64,000 nt of DNA from JAPORK01 sp026710285 (GTDB lineage: Bacteria; Pseudomonadota; Gammaproteobacteria; Pseudomonadales; Endozoicomonadaceae): positions 1,364,001 through 1,428,000 of the forward strand of contig OZ241746.1 of NCBI GenBank assembly GCA_965201045.1, written 5' to 3'. Of this stretch, positions 48,701 to 60,000 are shown piece after piece. The translations under genes and the position numbers were made by a program. How positions within the stretch are numbered: position 1 is the first letter of the stretch; each line of letters starts with the position of its first letter. The notes below the pieces were generated by a model that saw nothing but the letters and a program-made list of their open reading frames with translations, had not been told where the DNA came from and searched no databases.

Positions 48701-51306
48701 TGTTTATTACTGTTGAGACAGATTGATTTTACTGAAGGCAACGTAACGTTAGTAGCGGGTAATATCCACTGTCTGATGGGTTTACTGAGTACGTTCGCCT
48801 GTGCAACTGAGACAGCAGAGCGTTGACCCTGTATATTTTGCTGATAGCTGATTACACATCGGTTGCTGTCATCATAATGCATAACTGTCATGCCGCCATC
48901 AGGCAGATAAGTTCGGACAGCTCTGCCGGTATCATCATAATCCTGTGTGGTATTAAGTGCAGTTGCATGTCCTGATTCATCGATAATATAGCTGCTCTGT
49001 CTGGCAATACGTCCATACTCATCGTAACAGATTTTTTCTGCCGGCCACCACAACCCTGGCTGCTGCTTTCCTGCTTTATCAATGGCTTCGGTAAAACTTT
49101 TCAGCGTTCTTCCGGCACCATCAAAAATAGTTTTTTGCTGTAATCCATTCACAGCTGTAATTAATATCTGATTAAGATTTTCAGACAGGGTATAGCTATA
49201 ATAGGTGCTGGCAGAAAAACCAGTACCAACTGCACGCTCTGTTTTTATAAGTCGGTCCCACGAATCATAGTCATAACGGTCCAGACCCTTTTTTTCTGCA
49301 TCGGTTACCATAAGTATCTGGTTAGTGAATAAACTGGTTGTGGTATAAGATGAGAAAAGACGTTTATTCTCAGCTAATTCAATAGCACTATAAGTTGTTT
49401 TAGTATAGTTGTCCGGACTTTTCAGATAATAATAATCTTTTATCACAGCATCAGTGGAGTTGGTTTCATTGAGCTGACCGGTTAGTACTAACTGTTTTAA
49501 CAGACCATAAGTTAGCAGGTCTTTAGTGTTATTATAATAATGACGGGTTATTGTTATCTGCTGATTATCAGACTGTTCTGTTTGATGATCCAGTACAGAG
49601 ATATAACCTTTTCCATTGTGGTTAAGCTCTCTTCGGTAATAATTCCGGGTAGTTACAGGTAATAATGGAGCCGTACCGGTTTCGATATAAGCAGGATACT
49701 GTATAGTGGATTCAGTTAGTGTAGAAAAGGGCCATGCTACTGAAGCAGCAGGACAGGCAGTGTCACCCATTAAAGGACAATAGTTGTTAACTGTTACACG
49801 CCCCCAGTCATCTTTTTGTCTGATGATTCTTCCCTGCTCATCATAGTGGCTGATCACTGTAGTGGTAGCAGGTCTGTCTGCTGTCTCTCCAAAGACCCGG
49901 GTTACTATTTTTAAGGGCAGGCTGTAGGTAACAGGCAGATCGTTAAAAGAGCTATGTGCACAACCATCATACTGATCAGTACGACAAAAAAAGTAGTGTG
50001 CTGCTGATAAAATATGTCCGGTTCGGTTGCTGATTTGCTGTTCATCCGTCATCAGATGATATTTATTATAAGTACGAATTTCTCGTATAAGACCGTTATT
50101 CTCCTCAGTTTTGTAAGTATAACTGACGGGTGCTTCAAACAGTCTGTCTTTCGGTGAATTATCTGTAATATTTATTCCTGCATTAAAACCCAGATAATTA
50201 TGTTCATTAATATTTGCCTTACCATACCGGTAACGGTTGATCATCACCGGTTGGGAAAAACCCGGATCAGTCATTTCTTTAACAACGACACATGAAGCAT
50301 GTGCTAATGATGTATAATTTACAGAAACTTTTATTTCATCATTACAATTATAAATGATCTGGTTTTTTAATCCGGTGGGATAATCAATACTGATTATTAA
50401 ATGATTCAGATAATGGAAATCAATACCATGATTAGCATGATGATTAAAGTAAGGTAATGTTATACTGTGTATTTCATTATTTTTTTTATGGATCAATACG
50501 ACAACTGATTGACCTGTACTTCCCTGACTAATAACTGTAATGTAGCTTTTTATTCTCTGTAGCTTAATGATATGTTCTTCATCATCACTTATTGATTTTA
50601 ACAGATGTGTACCGGGTACATAACTAAAATGTACGCTCCATCCGTCCTGTTGTTCCAGGCAGGTTTCATAACCCTCGTGATTCAGTGTTTCCCGTAAACC
50701 GCTGGGATAAGTAATTACAAAATGTGTACTCATATCACCCTGAATAAATATATCATGAAGTTTATGATATTCTGGTTGCCAGTGACCATTGAACTGCTTT
50801 TTTAAATAAAAATTTTGTCCAAACGACGTAATCAGCTGATGTGTAGCCGGATTAAAGTGGGTCAGATTCCAGCTCCACCCTCTTCCCAGGCCATCCGGAT
50901 TAGCTAAAGCACTACTGTTATAATTGACGTTAAGATTAATATCAGGACCATGCCCTAAATTGCTGAGCATACTCCCTGTTTTTACAAAGGTACTTAAAAT
51001 GCCTGTGCGTGGATCAACAGTAGTTCCCCATACTTTTTTAAAATTAAATGCATTTGACCATGGAGCTGACTCACCTGATGATGAAGAAACATTTAGTCGA
51101 CGTTTTTTTTCCGGGTTTAATGTAAATTTTATATGGTGTGTATTGGTTATTTTATTATCAGAATGATAAGAGTAACCGATATATCGGGTTCCCAAATTAT
51201 TTTTTTGTGTACCGGATATCGTACAAAACAGATTTCCTGTATAACAGAGTAATTTTATCACTAATAAAAAAGAATAAATATACTCTTGCTTGGATTGCAT
51301 TAGCAT
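45775..51306 (-). CDS. R7: RHS/YD-repeat protein, R6/R8 chimera, type III C-terminal domain
   Basis: 1843 residues. The 5' part (51306 down to about 49.1 kb) follows R6, and from 50164 to 51306 it is almost identical to R6 44497-45639, apart from the second start-region codon (MLMQ instead of MLTQ). From about 48.85 kb to the stop it is almost identical to R8. Between lies a short patchwork of both. The C-terminal domain is type III: IACDTNTVLLAYHL, AIGYNHMTVVQKI, WKVYMLNTSG. Cys and His are retained, but the third position is Ser-Gly instead of Asp/Asn-Gly. Cage, core (DPSGNSPQWL) and Ala/Gly block are intact. It most likely arose by unequal crossing-over between R6 and R8 ancestors. Confidence 0.9.
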   Translation of the reverse strand: MLMQSKQEYIYSFLLVIKLLCYTGNLFCTISGTQKNNLGTRYIGYSYHSDNKITNTHHIKFTLNPEKKRRLNVSSSSGESAPWSNAFNFKKVWGTTVDPRTGILSTFVKTGSMLSNLGHGPDINLNVNYNSSALANPDGLGRGWSWNLTHFNPATHQLITSFGQNFYLKKQFNGHWQPEYHKLHDIFIQGDMSTHFVITYPSGLRETLNHEGYETCLEQQDGWSVHFSYVPGTHLLKSISDDEEHIIKLQRIKSYITVISQGSTGQSVVVLIHKKNNEIHSITLPYFNHHANHGIDFHYLNHLIISIDYPTGLKNQIIYNCNDEIKVSVNYTSLAHASCVVVKEMTDPGFSQPVMINRYRYGKANINEHNYLGFNAGINITDNSPKDRLFEAPVSYTYKTEENNGLIREIRTYNKYHLMTDEQQISNRTGHILSAAHYFFCRTDQYDGCAHSSFNDLPVTYSLPLKIVTRVFGETADRPATTTVISHYDEQGRIIRQKDDWGRVTVNNYCPLMGDTACPAASVAWPFSTLTESTIQYPAYIETGTAPLLPVTTRNYYRRELNHNGKGYISVLDHQTEQSDNQQITITRHYYNNTKDLLTYGLLKQLVLTGQLNETNSTDAVIKDYYYLKSPDNYTKTTYSAIELAENKRLFSSYTTTSLFTNQILMVTDAEKKGLDRYDYDSWDRLIKTERAVGTGFSASTYYSYTLSENLNQILITAVNGLQQKTIFDGAGRTLKSFTEAIDKAGKQQPGLWWPAEKICYDEYGRIARQSSYIIDESGHATALNTTQDYDDTGRAVRTYLPDGGMTVMHYDDSNRCVISYQQNIQGQRSAVSVAQANVLSKPIRQWILPATNVTLPSVKSICLNSNKHSEARVSRMTYDGFGRQITVQDPAGRIVRRCYDSLGRLTDTIDPAGNRTHSVYNLTGQTVQSWVYPVSGGHYLLSSTGYNRAGQLIWHAGEDGKRTVYTYTTDGQIATITTPNRHIFSWQYNLLNLPVSQSADNKQQWYIYYDPVTLRVKQKTDITGIKTYSYSDDGLTQQLIFTGKNNYPDYQLQWQYDNNRRTVWATDISGNKKQISYDWLGRVVRTIYYPRQNNHPEVLSAFTYDDFSRIQQINYGSGMQRIFHYDAWEHQDEITDILKKQLLSQWKITYDIKGNIILLSQKAEKEQTGIQYYHYDVLDNLVSMQCQGSSGLPLCPHDTSPAGLKLPQAPVITRQDYTFTPLNRLSGVQETLQSAQQQQTVSKTICYYYTDTSAPLRLQSISTVWNQQKPVDQNLTYDDMGNMTVDGQNNHLTYNLLNEVTHVISSTGKQSDYSYDGSGQKVMEKSQHGINYLFYCGSALVNEKIISPQQDKHIIGYLGMAKTTDGIISEYYENSYKGDVSGILQKDNKDQYQFKQRNIYSPYGMVWHKASNARSWYQQTLQGFNGARTDAATGWQFLGAGNRTYNPTGRYFFSEDSAGDGYRFGNNNPIMNTDPSGNSPQWLGEIFKWTSYVSTLGLGAIHQRWANITAAIMQAGFTAAAVGSAVAGAGGAALAGVVAGTAAIGSIPVVAAAMPANKGLNIAGKVTGMAEMAVSVAAAAFSLIPVAAEEAIGANMGKIRLPLKMLSSKSTLQDSALFDLGEASTTSGTVSSGVSLVIAPSLFGPFRSVSSFLKTLPNYFEDGGSGYLNLNNKSDLEQILRLLSVSPLSNQIACDTNTVLLAYHLTRTSFYIEKLEVFLSIRSRYTDNITNLSKEEPYFCALIYILKQIKKTNCSFNLGIYNLQEFSSKVKIDQYVVAIGYNHMTVVQKIEPACSQSASWKVYMLNTSGIIYTEEMPTHQLKYILPDADPDKFHLYGYMHLK

Positions 51307-51434
51307 TATTTTGCCTTAATAGATGATGAAATGGAAATCAACAGAGGAGTATCTTCGCAATTTGACTATCATATCATTACCCGGTTCTGCCTGTAGGGCT
51401 GCAACTATTCTGCCAAGACTAAGCTACTCACTGA

Positions 51435-54400
51435 TTATTTTAAGTGCATATAACCATAAAGATGGAATTTATCTGGGTCAGCATCAGGTAGTATATATTT
51501 CAGTTGATAGGTTAGCATCTCTTCAGTATATATAATTCCAGAAGTATTAAGCATATAAACTTTCCAGCTAGCACTCTGGCTACAAGCAGGTTCAATTTTC
51601 TGGACTACGGTCATATGGTTGTAGCCAATGGCTACTACATATTGATCTATCTTCACTCTAGAACTAAATTCTTGCAAATTATAAATTCCCAAATTGAACG
51701 AGCAATTAGTTTTTTTTATTTGCTTCAATATATAGATTAAAGCACAAAAATAAGGCTCCTTTTTTGAAAGGTTCGTAATATTATCTGTGTACTGACTTCT
51801 TATAGACAAAAAAAATTCTAGTTTTTCAATATAAAAGCTTGTTCTTGTAAGATGATATGCTAACAGAACAGTATTGGTATCGCATGCGATCTGATTTGAA
51901 AGAGGTGAAACAGACAGAAGCCTCAATATTTGTTCAAGATCACTTTTATTATTTAAGTTTAAATAACCGGAACCCCCGTCTTCAAAATAATTAGGTAACG
52001 TTTTTAAGAATGAGCTGACTGATCTGAAAGGTCCGAAAAGAGAGGGAGCAATCATTAATGATACTCCGGAAGATACCGTGCCAGAGGTAGTGCTTGCTTC
52101 GCCCAGATCAAACAGAGCGCTATCCTGTAGCGTTGATTTTGATGAAAGCATCTTAAGAGGAAGGCGTATTTTACCCATATTTGCCCCAATAGCTTCTTCG
52201 GCAGCAACCGGTATAAGGCTGAATGCTGCTGCTGCAACGGAGACAGCCATTTCTGCCATACCGGTAACTTTTCCTGCAATATTAAGTCCTTTGTTAGCAG
52301 GCATTGCGGCTGCCACAACAGGGATGCTGCCAATAGCAGCTGTACCTGCTACAACCCCTGCCAGAGCAGCACCACCTGCACCGGCAACAGCGGATCCCAC
52401 AGCGGCAGCAGTAAATCCTGCCTGCATAATTGCTGCGGTAATATTAGCCCAGCGCTGATGTATTGCACCCAGTCCGAGCGTACTTACGTAACTGGTCCAT
52501 TTAAAAATTTCTCCCAGCCATTGCGGACTGTTACCTGACGGATCTGTATTCATTATCGGATTATTATTTCCAAAACGATAACCATCTCCTGCTGAATCTT
52601 CACTGAAGAAATAGCGCCCGGTGGGATTATACGTCCGGTTACCGGCACCTAAAAATTGCCATCCTGTAGCCGCATCTGTTCGTGCACCATTGAAGCCCTG
52701 TAAAGTTTGCTGATACCAAGAGCGTGCATTGGATGCTTTATGCCATACCATGCCGTAGGGACTGTAAATATTACGCTGTTTAAACTGATACTGATCTTTG
52801 TTATCTTTTTGCAAAATACCAGACACATCACCTTTATAGCTGTTTTCATAATATTCACTGATAATTCCGTCTGTGGTTTTTGCCATACCCAGGTAACCAA
52901 TAATATGTTTATCCTGCTGGGGACTGATAATTTTTTCATTCACAAGTGCACTGCCACAGTAAAATAAATAATTAATACCATGCTGGCTCTTTTCCATTAC
53001 TTTCTGTCCGCTACCGTCATAGCTGTAATCACTCTGTTTTCCTGTTGATGAAATAACATGAGTAACTTCATTCAGCAGATTATAAGTGAGATGATTATTT
53101 TGTCCGTCCACTGTCATGTTGCCCATATCATCATAAGTTAAATTCTGATCAACAGGTTTTTGTTGATTCCATACAGTACTGATGCTTTGAAGGCGTAAAG
53201 GTGCTGATGTATCAGTATAGTAATAACAGATTGTTTTACTGACGGTTTGCTGTTGTTGTGCAGACTGTAATGTTTCCTGAACGCCGGACAGTCGGTTAAG
53301 TGGTGTAAAAGTGTAATCCTGGCGGGTAATGACCGGTGCCTGTGGCAGTTTTAAACCGGCAGGTGAGGTATCGTGCGGGCATAAAGGCAGACCGGATGAA
53401 CCCTGACACTGCATGCTGACTAGGTTATCCAGCACATCATAGTGATAATACTGAATGCCGGTCTGTTCTTTTTCTGCTTTCTGACTGAGCAGAATAATAT
53501 TACCTTTGATATCATAGGTGATTTTCCACTGTGATAGCAGCTGTTTTTTCAGGATATCTGTTATCTCATCCTGGTGTCCCCATGCATCATAGTGAAATAT
53601 GCGCTGCATGCCACTGCCATAATTAATCTGTTGTATGCGGGAAAAATCATCATAAGTAAACGCAGATAATACTTCAGGATGATTATTTTGCCGGGGATAA
53701 TAAATAGTGCGGACAACACGTCCCAGCCAGTCATAGCTGATCTGTTTTTTATTGCCGGAAATATCTGTAGCCCATACAGTACGACGGTTATTATCATACT
53801 GCCACTGTAGCTGATAATCAGGATAATTATTTTTTCCGGTAAATATTAATTGCTGTGTTAATCCATCATCACTATAAGAATAAGTTTTAATGCCGGTGAT
53901 ATCTGTTTTTTGTTTTACTCTCAAAGTAACCGGATCATAATATATATACCATTGTTGTTTATTATCTGCTGACTGACTAACCGGGAGATTTAATAAATTA
54001 TACTGCCAGGAAAAAATATGCCGGTTGGGTGTGGTGATGGTCGCTATCTGTCCATCTGTTGTATAAGTGTAAACCGTGCGTTTTCCATCTTCTCCTGCAT
54101 GCCAGATCAGCTGTCCTGCCCGGTTATAACCGGTCGATGATAACAGGTAATGCCCACCTGAAACAGGATATACCCACGACTGTACAGTCTGTCCTGTGAG
54201 GTTATAGACTGAATGCGTGCGGTTTCCGGCAGGATCAATGGTATCGGTTAATCGTCCCAGCGAATCATAACATCGTCTGACAATTCTGCCCGCAGGATCC
54301 TGTACTGTAATCTGTCGCCCAAATCCATCATAAGTCATCCGGGAGACCCGTGCTTCGGAATGTTTATTACTGTTGAGACAGATTGATTTTACTGAAGGCA

Positions 54401-56972
54401 ACGTAACGTTAGTAGCGGGTAATATCCACTGTCTGATGGGTTTACTGAGTACGTTCGCCTGTGCAACTGAGACAGCAGAGCGTTGACCCTGTATATTTTG
54501 CTGATAGCTGATCACACAACGGTTGCTGTCATCATAATGCATAACTGTCATGCCGCCATCAGGCAGATGAGTCCGGACAGCCCTGCCGGTATCATCATAA
54601 TCCTGTGTGGTATTAAGTGCAGTTGCATGTCCTGATTCATCGATAATATAGCTGCTCTGTCTGGCAATACGTCCATATTCATCGTAACAGATTTTTTCTG
54701 CCGGCCACCACAACCCTGGTTGTTGTTTTCCTTTTTTATCAATAGCTTCAGTAAAACTTTTCAGCGTTCTTCCGGCACCATCAAAAATAGTTTTATGCTG
54801 TAATCCATTCACAGCTGTAATTAATATCTGATTAAGATTTTCAGACAGGGTATAGCTATAATAGATGCTGGCAGAAAAACCAGTACCGACTGCCCGCTCT
54901 GTTTTTATAAGTCGATCCCACGAATCATAGTCATAACGCTCCAGGTTCTTTTTTTCTGCATCGGTTACCATCAGTATCTGGTTAGTGAATAAACTGGTTG
55001 TGGTATAAGATGAGAAAAGACGTTTATTCTCAGCTAATTCAACAGCACTATAAGTTGTTTTAGTATAGTTGTCTGGACTTTTCAGGTAATAATAATCTTT
55101 TATCACAGCATCAGTGGAGTTGGTTTCATTGAGCTGACCGGTTAGTGCTAACTGTTTTAACAGACCATAAGTTAGTAGATCTTTAGTGTTATGATAATAA
55201 TGACGGGTTATTGTTATCTGCTGATTACCAGACTGTTCTGTTTGATGATCCAGTACAGAGATGTAACCTTTGCCATTGTGGTTAAGCTCTCTCCGGTAAT
55301 AATTCCGGATAGTTACAGGTAATAATGGGGCTGTACCGGTTCCGATATAAGCAGGATACTGTATAGTGGATTCAGTTAGTGTAGAAAAGGGCCATGCTGC
55401 TGAAGCAGCAGGACAGGTGTTATTACCTGTTAAGGGACAATAGTTGTTAACTGTTACACGCCCCCAGGAATCTTTTTGTCTGATTATTCTTCCCTGCTCA
55501 TCATAATGAGCAATTACTGTCGTGGTAGCAGGTCTGTCGGCTGTTTCTCCAAAGACCCGGGTTACTATTTTTAAGGGCAGGCTGTAGGTAACAGGCAGAT
55601 CAGTAAAAGAGCTGTGTGCACAACCATCATACTGATCAGTACGACAAAAAAAGTAGTGTACTGATGATAAAACATGTCCGGTTCGGTTGCTGATTTGCTG
55701 TTCATCCGTCATCAGATGATATTTGTTGTAAGTACGAATTTCTCGTATAAGACCGTTATTCTGCTCAGTTTTGTAAGTATAACTGACGGGTGCTTCAAAC
55801 AGTCTGTCTTTCGGTGAATTATCTGTAATATTTATTCCTGCATTAAAACCCAGATAATTATGTTCATTAATATTTGCCTTACCATACCGGTAACGGTTGA
55901 TCATCACCGGTTGGGAAAAACCTGGATTAGTCATTTCTTTAACAACGACACATGAAGTATGTGCTAATGATGTATAATTTACAGGAACTTTTATTTCATC
56001 ATTACAATTATAAAGGATCCGATTTTTTAATCTGGTGGGATAATCAATACTGATTATTAAATGATTCAGATAATGGAAATCAATACCATGACTGACATGA
56101 TGGTTAAAGTAAGGTAATGTTATACTGTGTATTTCACTGTTTTTTTTATGGATTAATACGACAACTGATTGACCTGTACTTCCCTGACTAATAACTGCAA
56201 GATAGCTTTTTATTCTCTGTAGTTTAATGATATGTTCTTCATCATCGCTGATTGATTTTAACAGATGTGTGCCGGGTACATAACTAAAATGTACGCTCCA
56301 TCCGTCTTGTTGTTCCAGGCAGGTTTCATAACCCTCGTGATTCAGTGTTTCCCGTAAACCGCTGGGATAAGTAATTACAAAATGTGTACTCATATCACCC
56401 TGAATAAATATATCATGAAGTTTATGATATTCTGGTTGCCAGTGACCATTGAACTGCTTTTTTAAATAAAAATTTTGCCCAAACGATGTGATTAACTGAT
56501 GTGTAGCCGGATTAAAGTGGGTCAGATTCCAGCTCCACCCTCTTCCCAGGTCATCCGGATTAGCTAAAGCACTACTGTTATAATTAACGTTAAGATTAAT
56601 ATCAGGACCATGCCCTAAATTGCTGAGCATACTGCCTGTTTTTACAAAGGTACTCAAAATACCTGTACGTGGATCAACAGTCGTTCCCCATACTTTTTTA
56701 AAATTAAATGCATTTGACCATGGTACTGATTCACCCGATGGTGAAGCAGTAGTTAGCTGGTCTTTTTTTTCGGAATTTAATGTAAATTTTGTATGATTTT
56801 TATCGGTTATTGTTTGATAAGAATTATCAGAATAATAAGAGTAACCGATATATCGGGTTCCCAAACTATTTTTTTGTGTATCGGATATCGTACAGAACAG
56901 ATTTCCTGTATAACAGAGTAACTTTATCATTAATATAAAAACATAAAACGCTTGTTTGGATTGCGTGAGCAT
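51435..56972 (-). CDS. R8: RHS/YD-repeat protein, type III C-terminal domain
   Basis: 1845 residues. The N-terminus begins MLTQSKQAFYVFILMIK, a variant shared in part with R9, then SYQTITDKNHTKFTLN as in R2/R5. The C-terminal two thirds are nearly identical to R7, differing at scattered positions in the C-terminal domain (LEFFLSIRSQYT, EEMLTYQL). The invariant Cys (ACDT) and His (YNHMT) are present, third position Ser-Gly. YD repeats, core and Ala/Gly block are as in the others. The spacer to R7 is 128 bases and lacks seven bases (near 51428) that the R6-R7 spacer has. Confidence 0.9.
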   Translation of the reverse strand: MLTQSKQAFYVFILMIKLLCYTGNLFCTISDTQKNSLGTRYIGYSYYSDNSYQTITDKNHTKFTLNSEKKDQLTTASPSGESVPWSNAFNFKKVWGTTVDPRTGILSTFVKTGSMLSNLGHGPDINLNVNYNSSALANPDDLGRGWSWNLTHFNPATHQLITSFGQNFYLKKQFNGHWQPEYHKLHDIFIQGDMSTHFVITYPSGLRETLNHEGYETCLEQQDGWSVHFSYVPGTHLLKSISDDEEHIIKLQRIKSYLAVISQGSTGQSVVVLIHKKNSEIHSITLPYFNHHVSHGIDFHYLNHLIISIDYPTRLKNRILYNCNDEIKVPVNYTSLAHTSCVVVKEMTNPGFSQPVMINRYRYGKANINEHNYLGFNAGINITDNSPKDRLFEAPVSYTYKTEQNNGLIREIRTYNKYHLMTDEQQISNRTGHVLSSVHYFFCRTDQYDGCAHSSFTDLPVTYSLPLKIVTRVFGETADRPATTTVIAHYDEQGRIIRQKDSWGRVTVNNYCPLTGNNTCPAASAAWPFSTLTESTIQYPAYIGTGTAPLLPVTIRNYYRRELNHNGKGYISVLDHQTEQSGNQQITITRHYYHNTKDLLTYGLLKQLALTGQLNETNSTDAVIKDYYYLKSPDNYTKTTYSAVELAENKRLFSSYTTTSLFTNQILMVTDAEKKNLERYDYDSWDRLIKTERAVGTGFSASIYYSYTLSENLNQILITAVNGLQHKTIFDGAGRTLKSFTEAIDKKGKQQPGLWWPAEKICYDEYGRIARQSSYIIDESGHATALNTTQDYDDTGRAVRTHLPDGGMTVMHYDDSNRCVISYQQNIQGQRSAVSVAQANVLSKPIRQWILPATNVTLPSVKSICLNSNKHSEARVSRMTYDGFGRQITVQDPAGRIVRRCYDSLGRLTDTIDPAGNRTHSVYNLTGQTVQSWVYPVSGGHYLLSSTGYNRAGQLIWHAGEDGKRTVYTYTTDGQIATITTPNRHIFSWQYNLLNLPVSQSADNKQQWYIYYDPVTLRVKQKTDITGIKTYSYSDDGLTQQLIFTGKNNYPDYQLQWQYDNNRRTVWATDISGNKKQISYDWLGRVVRTIYYPRQNNHPEVLSAFTYDDFSRIQQINYGSGMQRIFHYDAWGHQDEITDILKKQLLSQWKITYDIKGNIILLSQKAEKEQTGIQYYHYDVLDNLVSMQCQGSSGLPLCPHDTSPAGLKLPQAPVITRQDYTFTPLNRLSGVQETLQSAQQQQTVSKTICYYYTDTSAPLRLQSISTVWNQQKPVDQNLTYDDMGNMTVDGQNNHLTYNLLNEVTHVISSTGKQSDYSYDGSGQKVMEKSQHGINYLFYCGSALVNEKIISPQQDKHIIGYLGMAKTTDGIISEYYENSYKGDVSGILQKDNKDQYQFKQRNIYSPYGMVWHKASNARSWYQQTLQGFNGARTDAATGWQFLGAGNRTYNPTGRYFFSEDSAGDGYRFGNNNPIMNTDPSGNSPQWLGEIFKWTSYVSTLGLGAIHQRWANITAAIMQAGFTAAAVGSAVAGAGGAALAGVVAGTAAIGSIPVVAAAMPANKGLNIAGKVTGMAEMAVSVAAAAFSLIPVAAEEAIGANMGKIRLPLKMLSSKSTLQDSALFDLGEASTTSGTVSSGVSLMIAPSLFGPFRSVSSFLKTLPNYFEDGGSGYLNLNNKSDLEQILRLLSVSPLSNQIACDTNTVLLAYHLTRTSFYIEKLEFFLSIRSQYTDNITNLSKKEPYFCALIYILKQIKKTNCSFNLGIYNLQEFSSRVKIDQYVVAIGYNHMTVVQKIEPACSQSASWKVYMLNTSGIIYTEEMLTYQLKYILPDADPDKFHLYGYMHLK

Positions 56973-57096
56973 TATTTTACCTTAATAAACGATGAAGTGG
57001 AAATCAACAGAGGAGCATTTTTGCAACTTGATTATTGTATCATGAGCTGACTTTGCCTGTGGGAACTGCAACTATTCTGCCGAGACTACGCTACTA

Positions 57097-60000
57097 TTAA
57101 ATAACTGATTGTTTTAAAAGCATGTAACCATAAATAGGGGAGCTTTCACCATCTCTGGTTATCGCCTTTTTTAGTTGAGAGCCATATACGATTTCAGTGC
57201 CCAGATTTCCATCAGGAGAAAATGTAAAAACTATCCATTGAGCAGGAAAATGCCTGATTAGCTGAATTTTCTGGACTATGGCCATATGGTTATAACTAAA
57301 AACTATTGAATATTGATCTGCCGGAACCCTATTGGCAAATTCTGAATAAGAATAAGTCCTCATATTAAAGCTGCGCCGACCTTGTTTTAATCGATCTAAC
57401 ATATCGTTTATAGCTGAAAAATAAGGATCCCGTAATGAATACTCTATAATATTGTCTGTACACGAACTTCTGATGGACAAAAACTTTTCCAGCATGCTAA
57501 CATCAAGTTTCTCATTTGTAAGATGATATGCTAACAGGATAGTATGAGTATCGCAGGCGATATTATTTGAAAAAGGTGAAGCAGACAGAATTCTTAATGT
57601 TCGTTCAACAGCGCTTTTATCACTTAAGTTTAAATAACCGACATACCCGTATTCAAAATAATCAGGTGATGTTTTTAAGAATGCACTGACTGAGCTGACA
57701 GGATGATAATGAATAGTCTCTCTTGGTGCTCCGAAAGATACCTTGCCAGGGACAATAATTACTTCCTCCAGATCAGACAGAGCGCTATCCTGTGCCGTTG
57801 CTTTTACTGAAAGCATCTTAAAAGGAATGCGTACCTTACCCATATTTGCTCCAATAACTTCTTCGGTAGCAATAGGTATAAGACTAAATGCTGCTGCTGC
57901 AACGGAGACAGCCATTTCTGCCATACCGGTAACTTTTCCTGCAATATTAAGCCCTTTATTAGCAGGCATTGCCGCGGCCACAACAGGGACACTGCCAATA
58001 GCAGCTGTACCTGCTACAACCCCCGCCAGAGCAGCACCACCTGCACCGGCAACAGCGGATCCCACAGCGGCAGCAGTAAATCCTGCCTGCATAATTGCTG
58101 CGGTAATATTAGCCCAGCGCTGATGTATTGCACCGAGTCCCAGCGTACTTACGTAATTGGTCCATTTAAAAATTTCTCCCAGCCACTGCGGGCTATTACC
58201 CGACGGATCTGTATTCATTACCGGATTATTGTTTCCAAAACGATAACCATCTCCTGCTGAATCTTCACTGAAGAAATAGCGCCCGGTGGGATTATACGTC
58301 CGGTTACCGGCACCTAAAAATTGCCATCCTGTAGCCGCATCTGTTCGTTCACCATTGAAGCCCTGTAAAGTTTGCTGATACCAAGAGCGTGCATTGGATG
58401 CTTTATGCCATACCATGCCGTAGGGACTGTAAATATTACGCTGTTTAAACTGATACTGATCTTTGTTATCTTTTTGCAAAATACCAGACACATCACCTTT
58501 ATAGCTGTTTTCATAATATTCACTGATGATTCCATCTGAGGTTTTGGCTATACCCAGGTAACCAATAATATGTGTATCCTGCCTTAGACTGATAATTTTT
58601 TCATTCACAAGTGCACTGTCACAGTAAAATAAATAATTAATACCATGCTGGCTCTTTTCCATTACTTTCTGTCCACTACCGTCATAGCTGTAATCACTCT
58701 GTTTTCCTGTTGATGAAATAACATGAGTAACTTCATTCAGCAGATTATAAGTGAGATGATTATTTTGTCCGTCCACTGTCATGTTACCCATATCATCATA
58801 AGTTAAGTTCTGATCAACAGGTTTTTGTTGATTCCATACAGTGCTGATGCTTTGAAGGCGTAAAGGTGCTGCTGTATCAGTATAGTAATAACGGATTGTT
58901 TTACTGACGGTTTGCTGTTGTTGTGCAGACTGTAATATTTCCTGAACGCCGGACAGTCGGTTAAGTGGTGTAAAGGTGTAATCCTGGCGGGTAATGACCG
59001 GTGCCTGTGGCAAGTTTAAACCAGCAGACGAGGTATCGTGCGGGCATAAAGGCAGACTGGATGAACCCTGACATTGCATGTTGACCAGATTATCCAGCAC
59101 ATCATAGTGATAATGCTGAATACCGATCTGCTTCTTTTCTGTTTTCTGGCTGAGCAGAATAATATTACCCCTGATATCATAAGTAATTTTCCACTGTGAT
59201 AGCAGCTGTTTTTTCAGGGTATCGGTTATCTCATCCTGGTGTTCCCATGCATCATAGTGAAATATGCGCTGCATGCCACTACCATAATTAATCTGTTGTA
59301 TACGGGAAAAATGATCATAAGTAAATGCAGATAATACTTCAGGATGATTATTTTGCCGGGGATGATAAACAATGCGGGTAATACGTCCCAGCCAGTCATA
59401 GCTGATCTGTTTTTTGTTGCCGGAAATATCTGTAGCCCATACAGTACGACGGTTATTATCATACTGCCACTGTAGCTGATAATCAGGATAATTATTTTTT
59501 CCGGTAAAGATTAATTGCTGTGTTAATCCATCATCACTGTAAGAATAAGTTTTAATGCCGGTGATATCTGTTTTTTGTTTTACTCTTAAAGTAACCGGAT
59601 CATAACATATATACCATTGTTGTTTATTATCTGCTGACTGACTAACAGGTAGATTTAATAAATTATATTGCCAGGAAAAAATATGCCGGTTGGGTGTAGT
59701 TATGGTCGCCATCTGTCCATCCGTTGTATAAGTGTAAACAGTGCGTTTTCCATCTTCTCCTGCATGCCAGATCAGCTGTCCTGCCCGGTTGTAACCGGTC
59801 GATGATAACAGGTAATGCCCACCTGAAACAGGATATACCCACGACTGTACAGTCTGTCCTGTGAGGTTATAGACTGAATGCGTGCGGTTTCCGGCAGGAT
59901 CAATGGTATCGGTTAATCGTCCCAGTGAATCATAACATCGTCTGACAATTCTGCCCGCAGGATCCTGTACTGTAATCTGTCGCCCAAATCCATCATAAGT

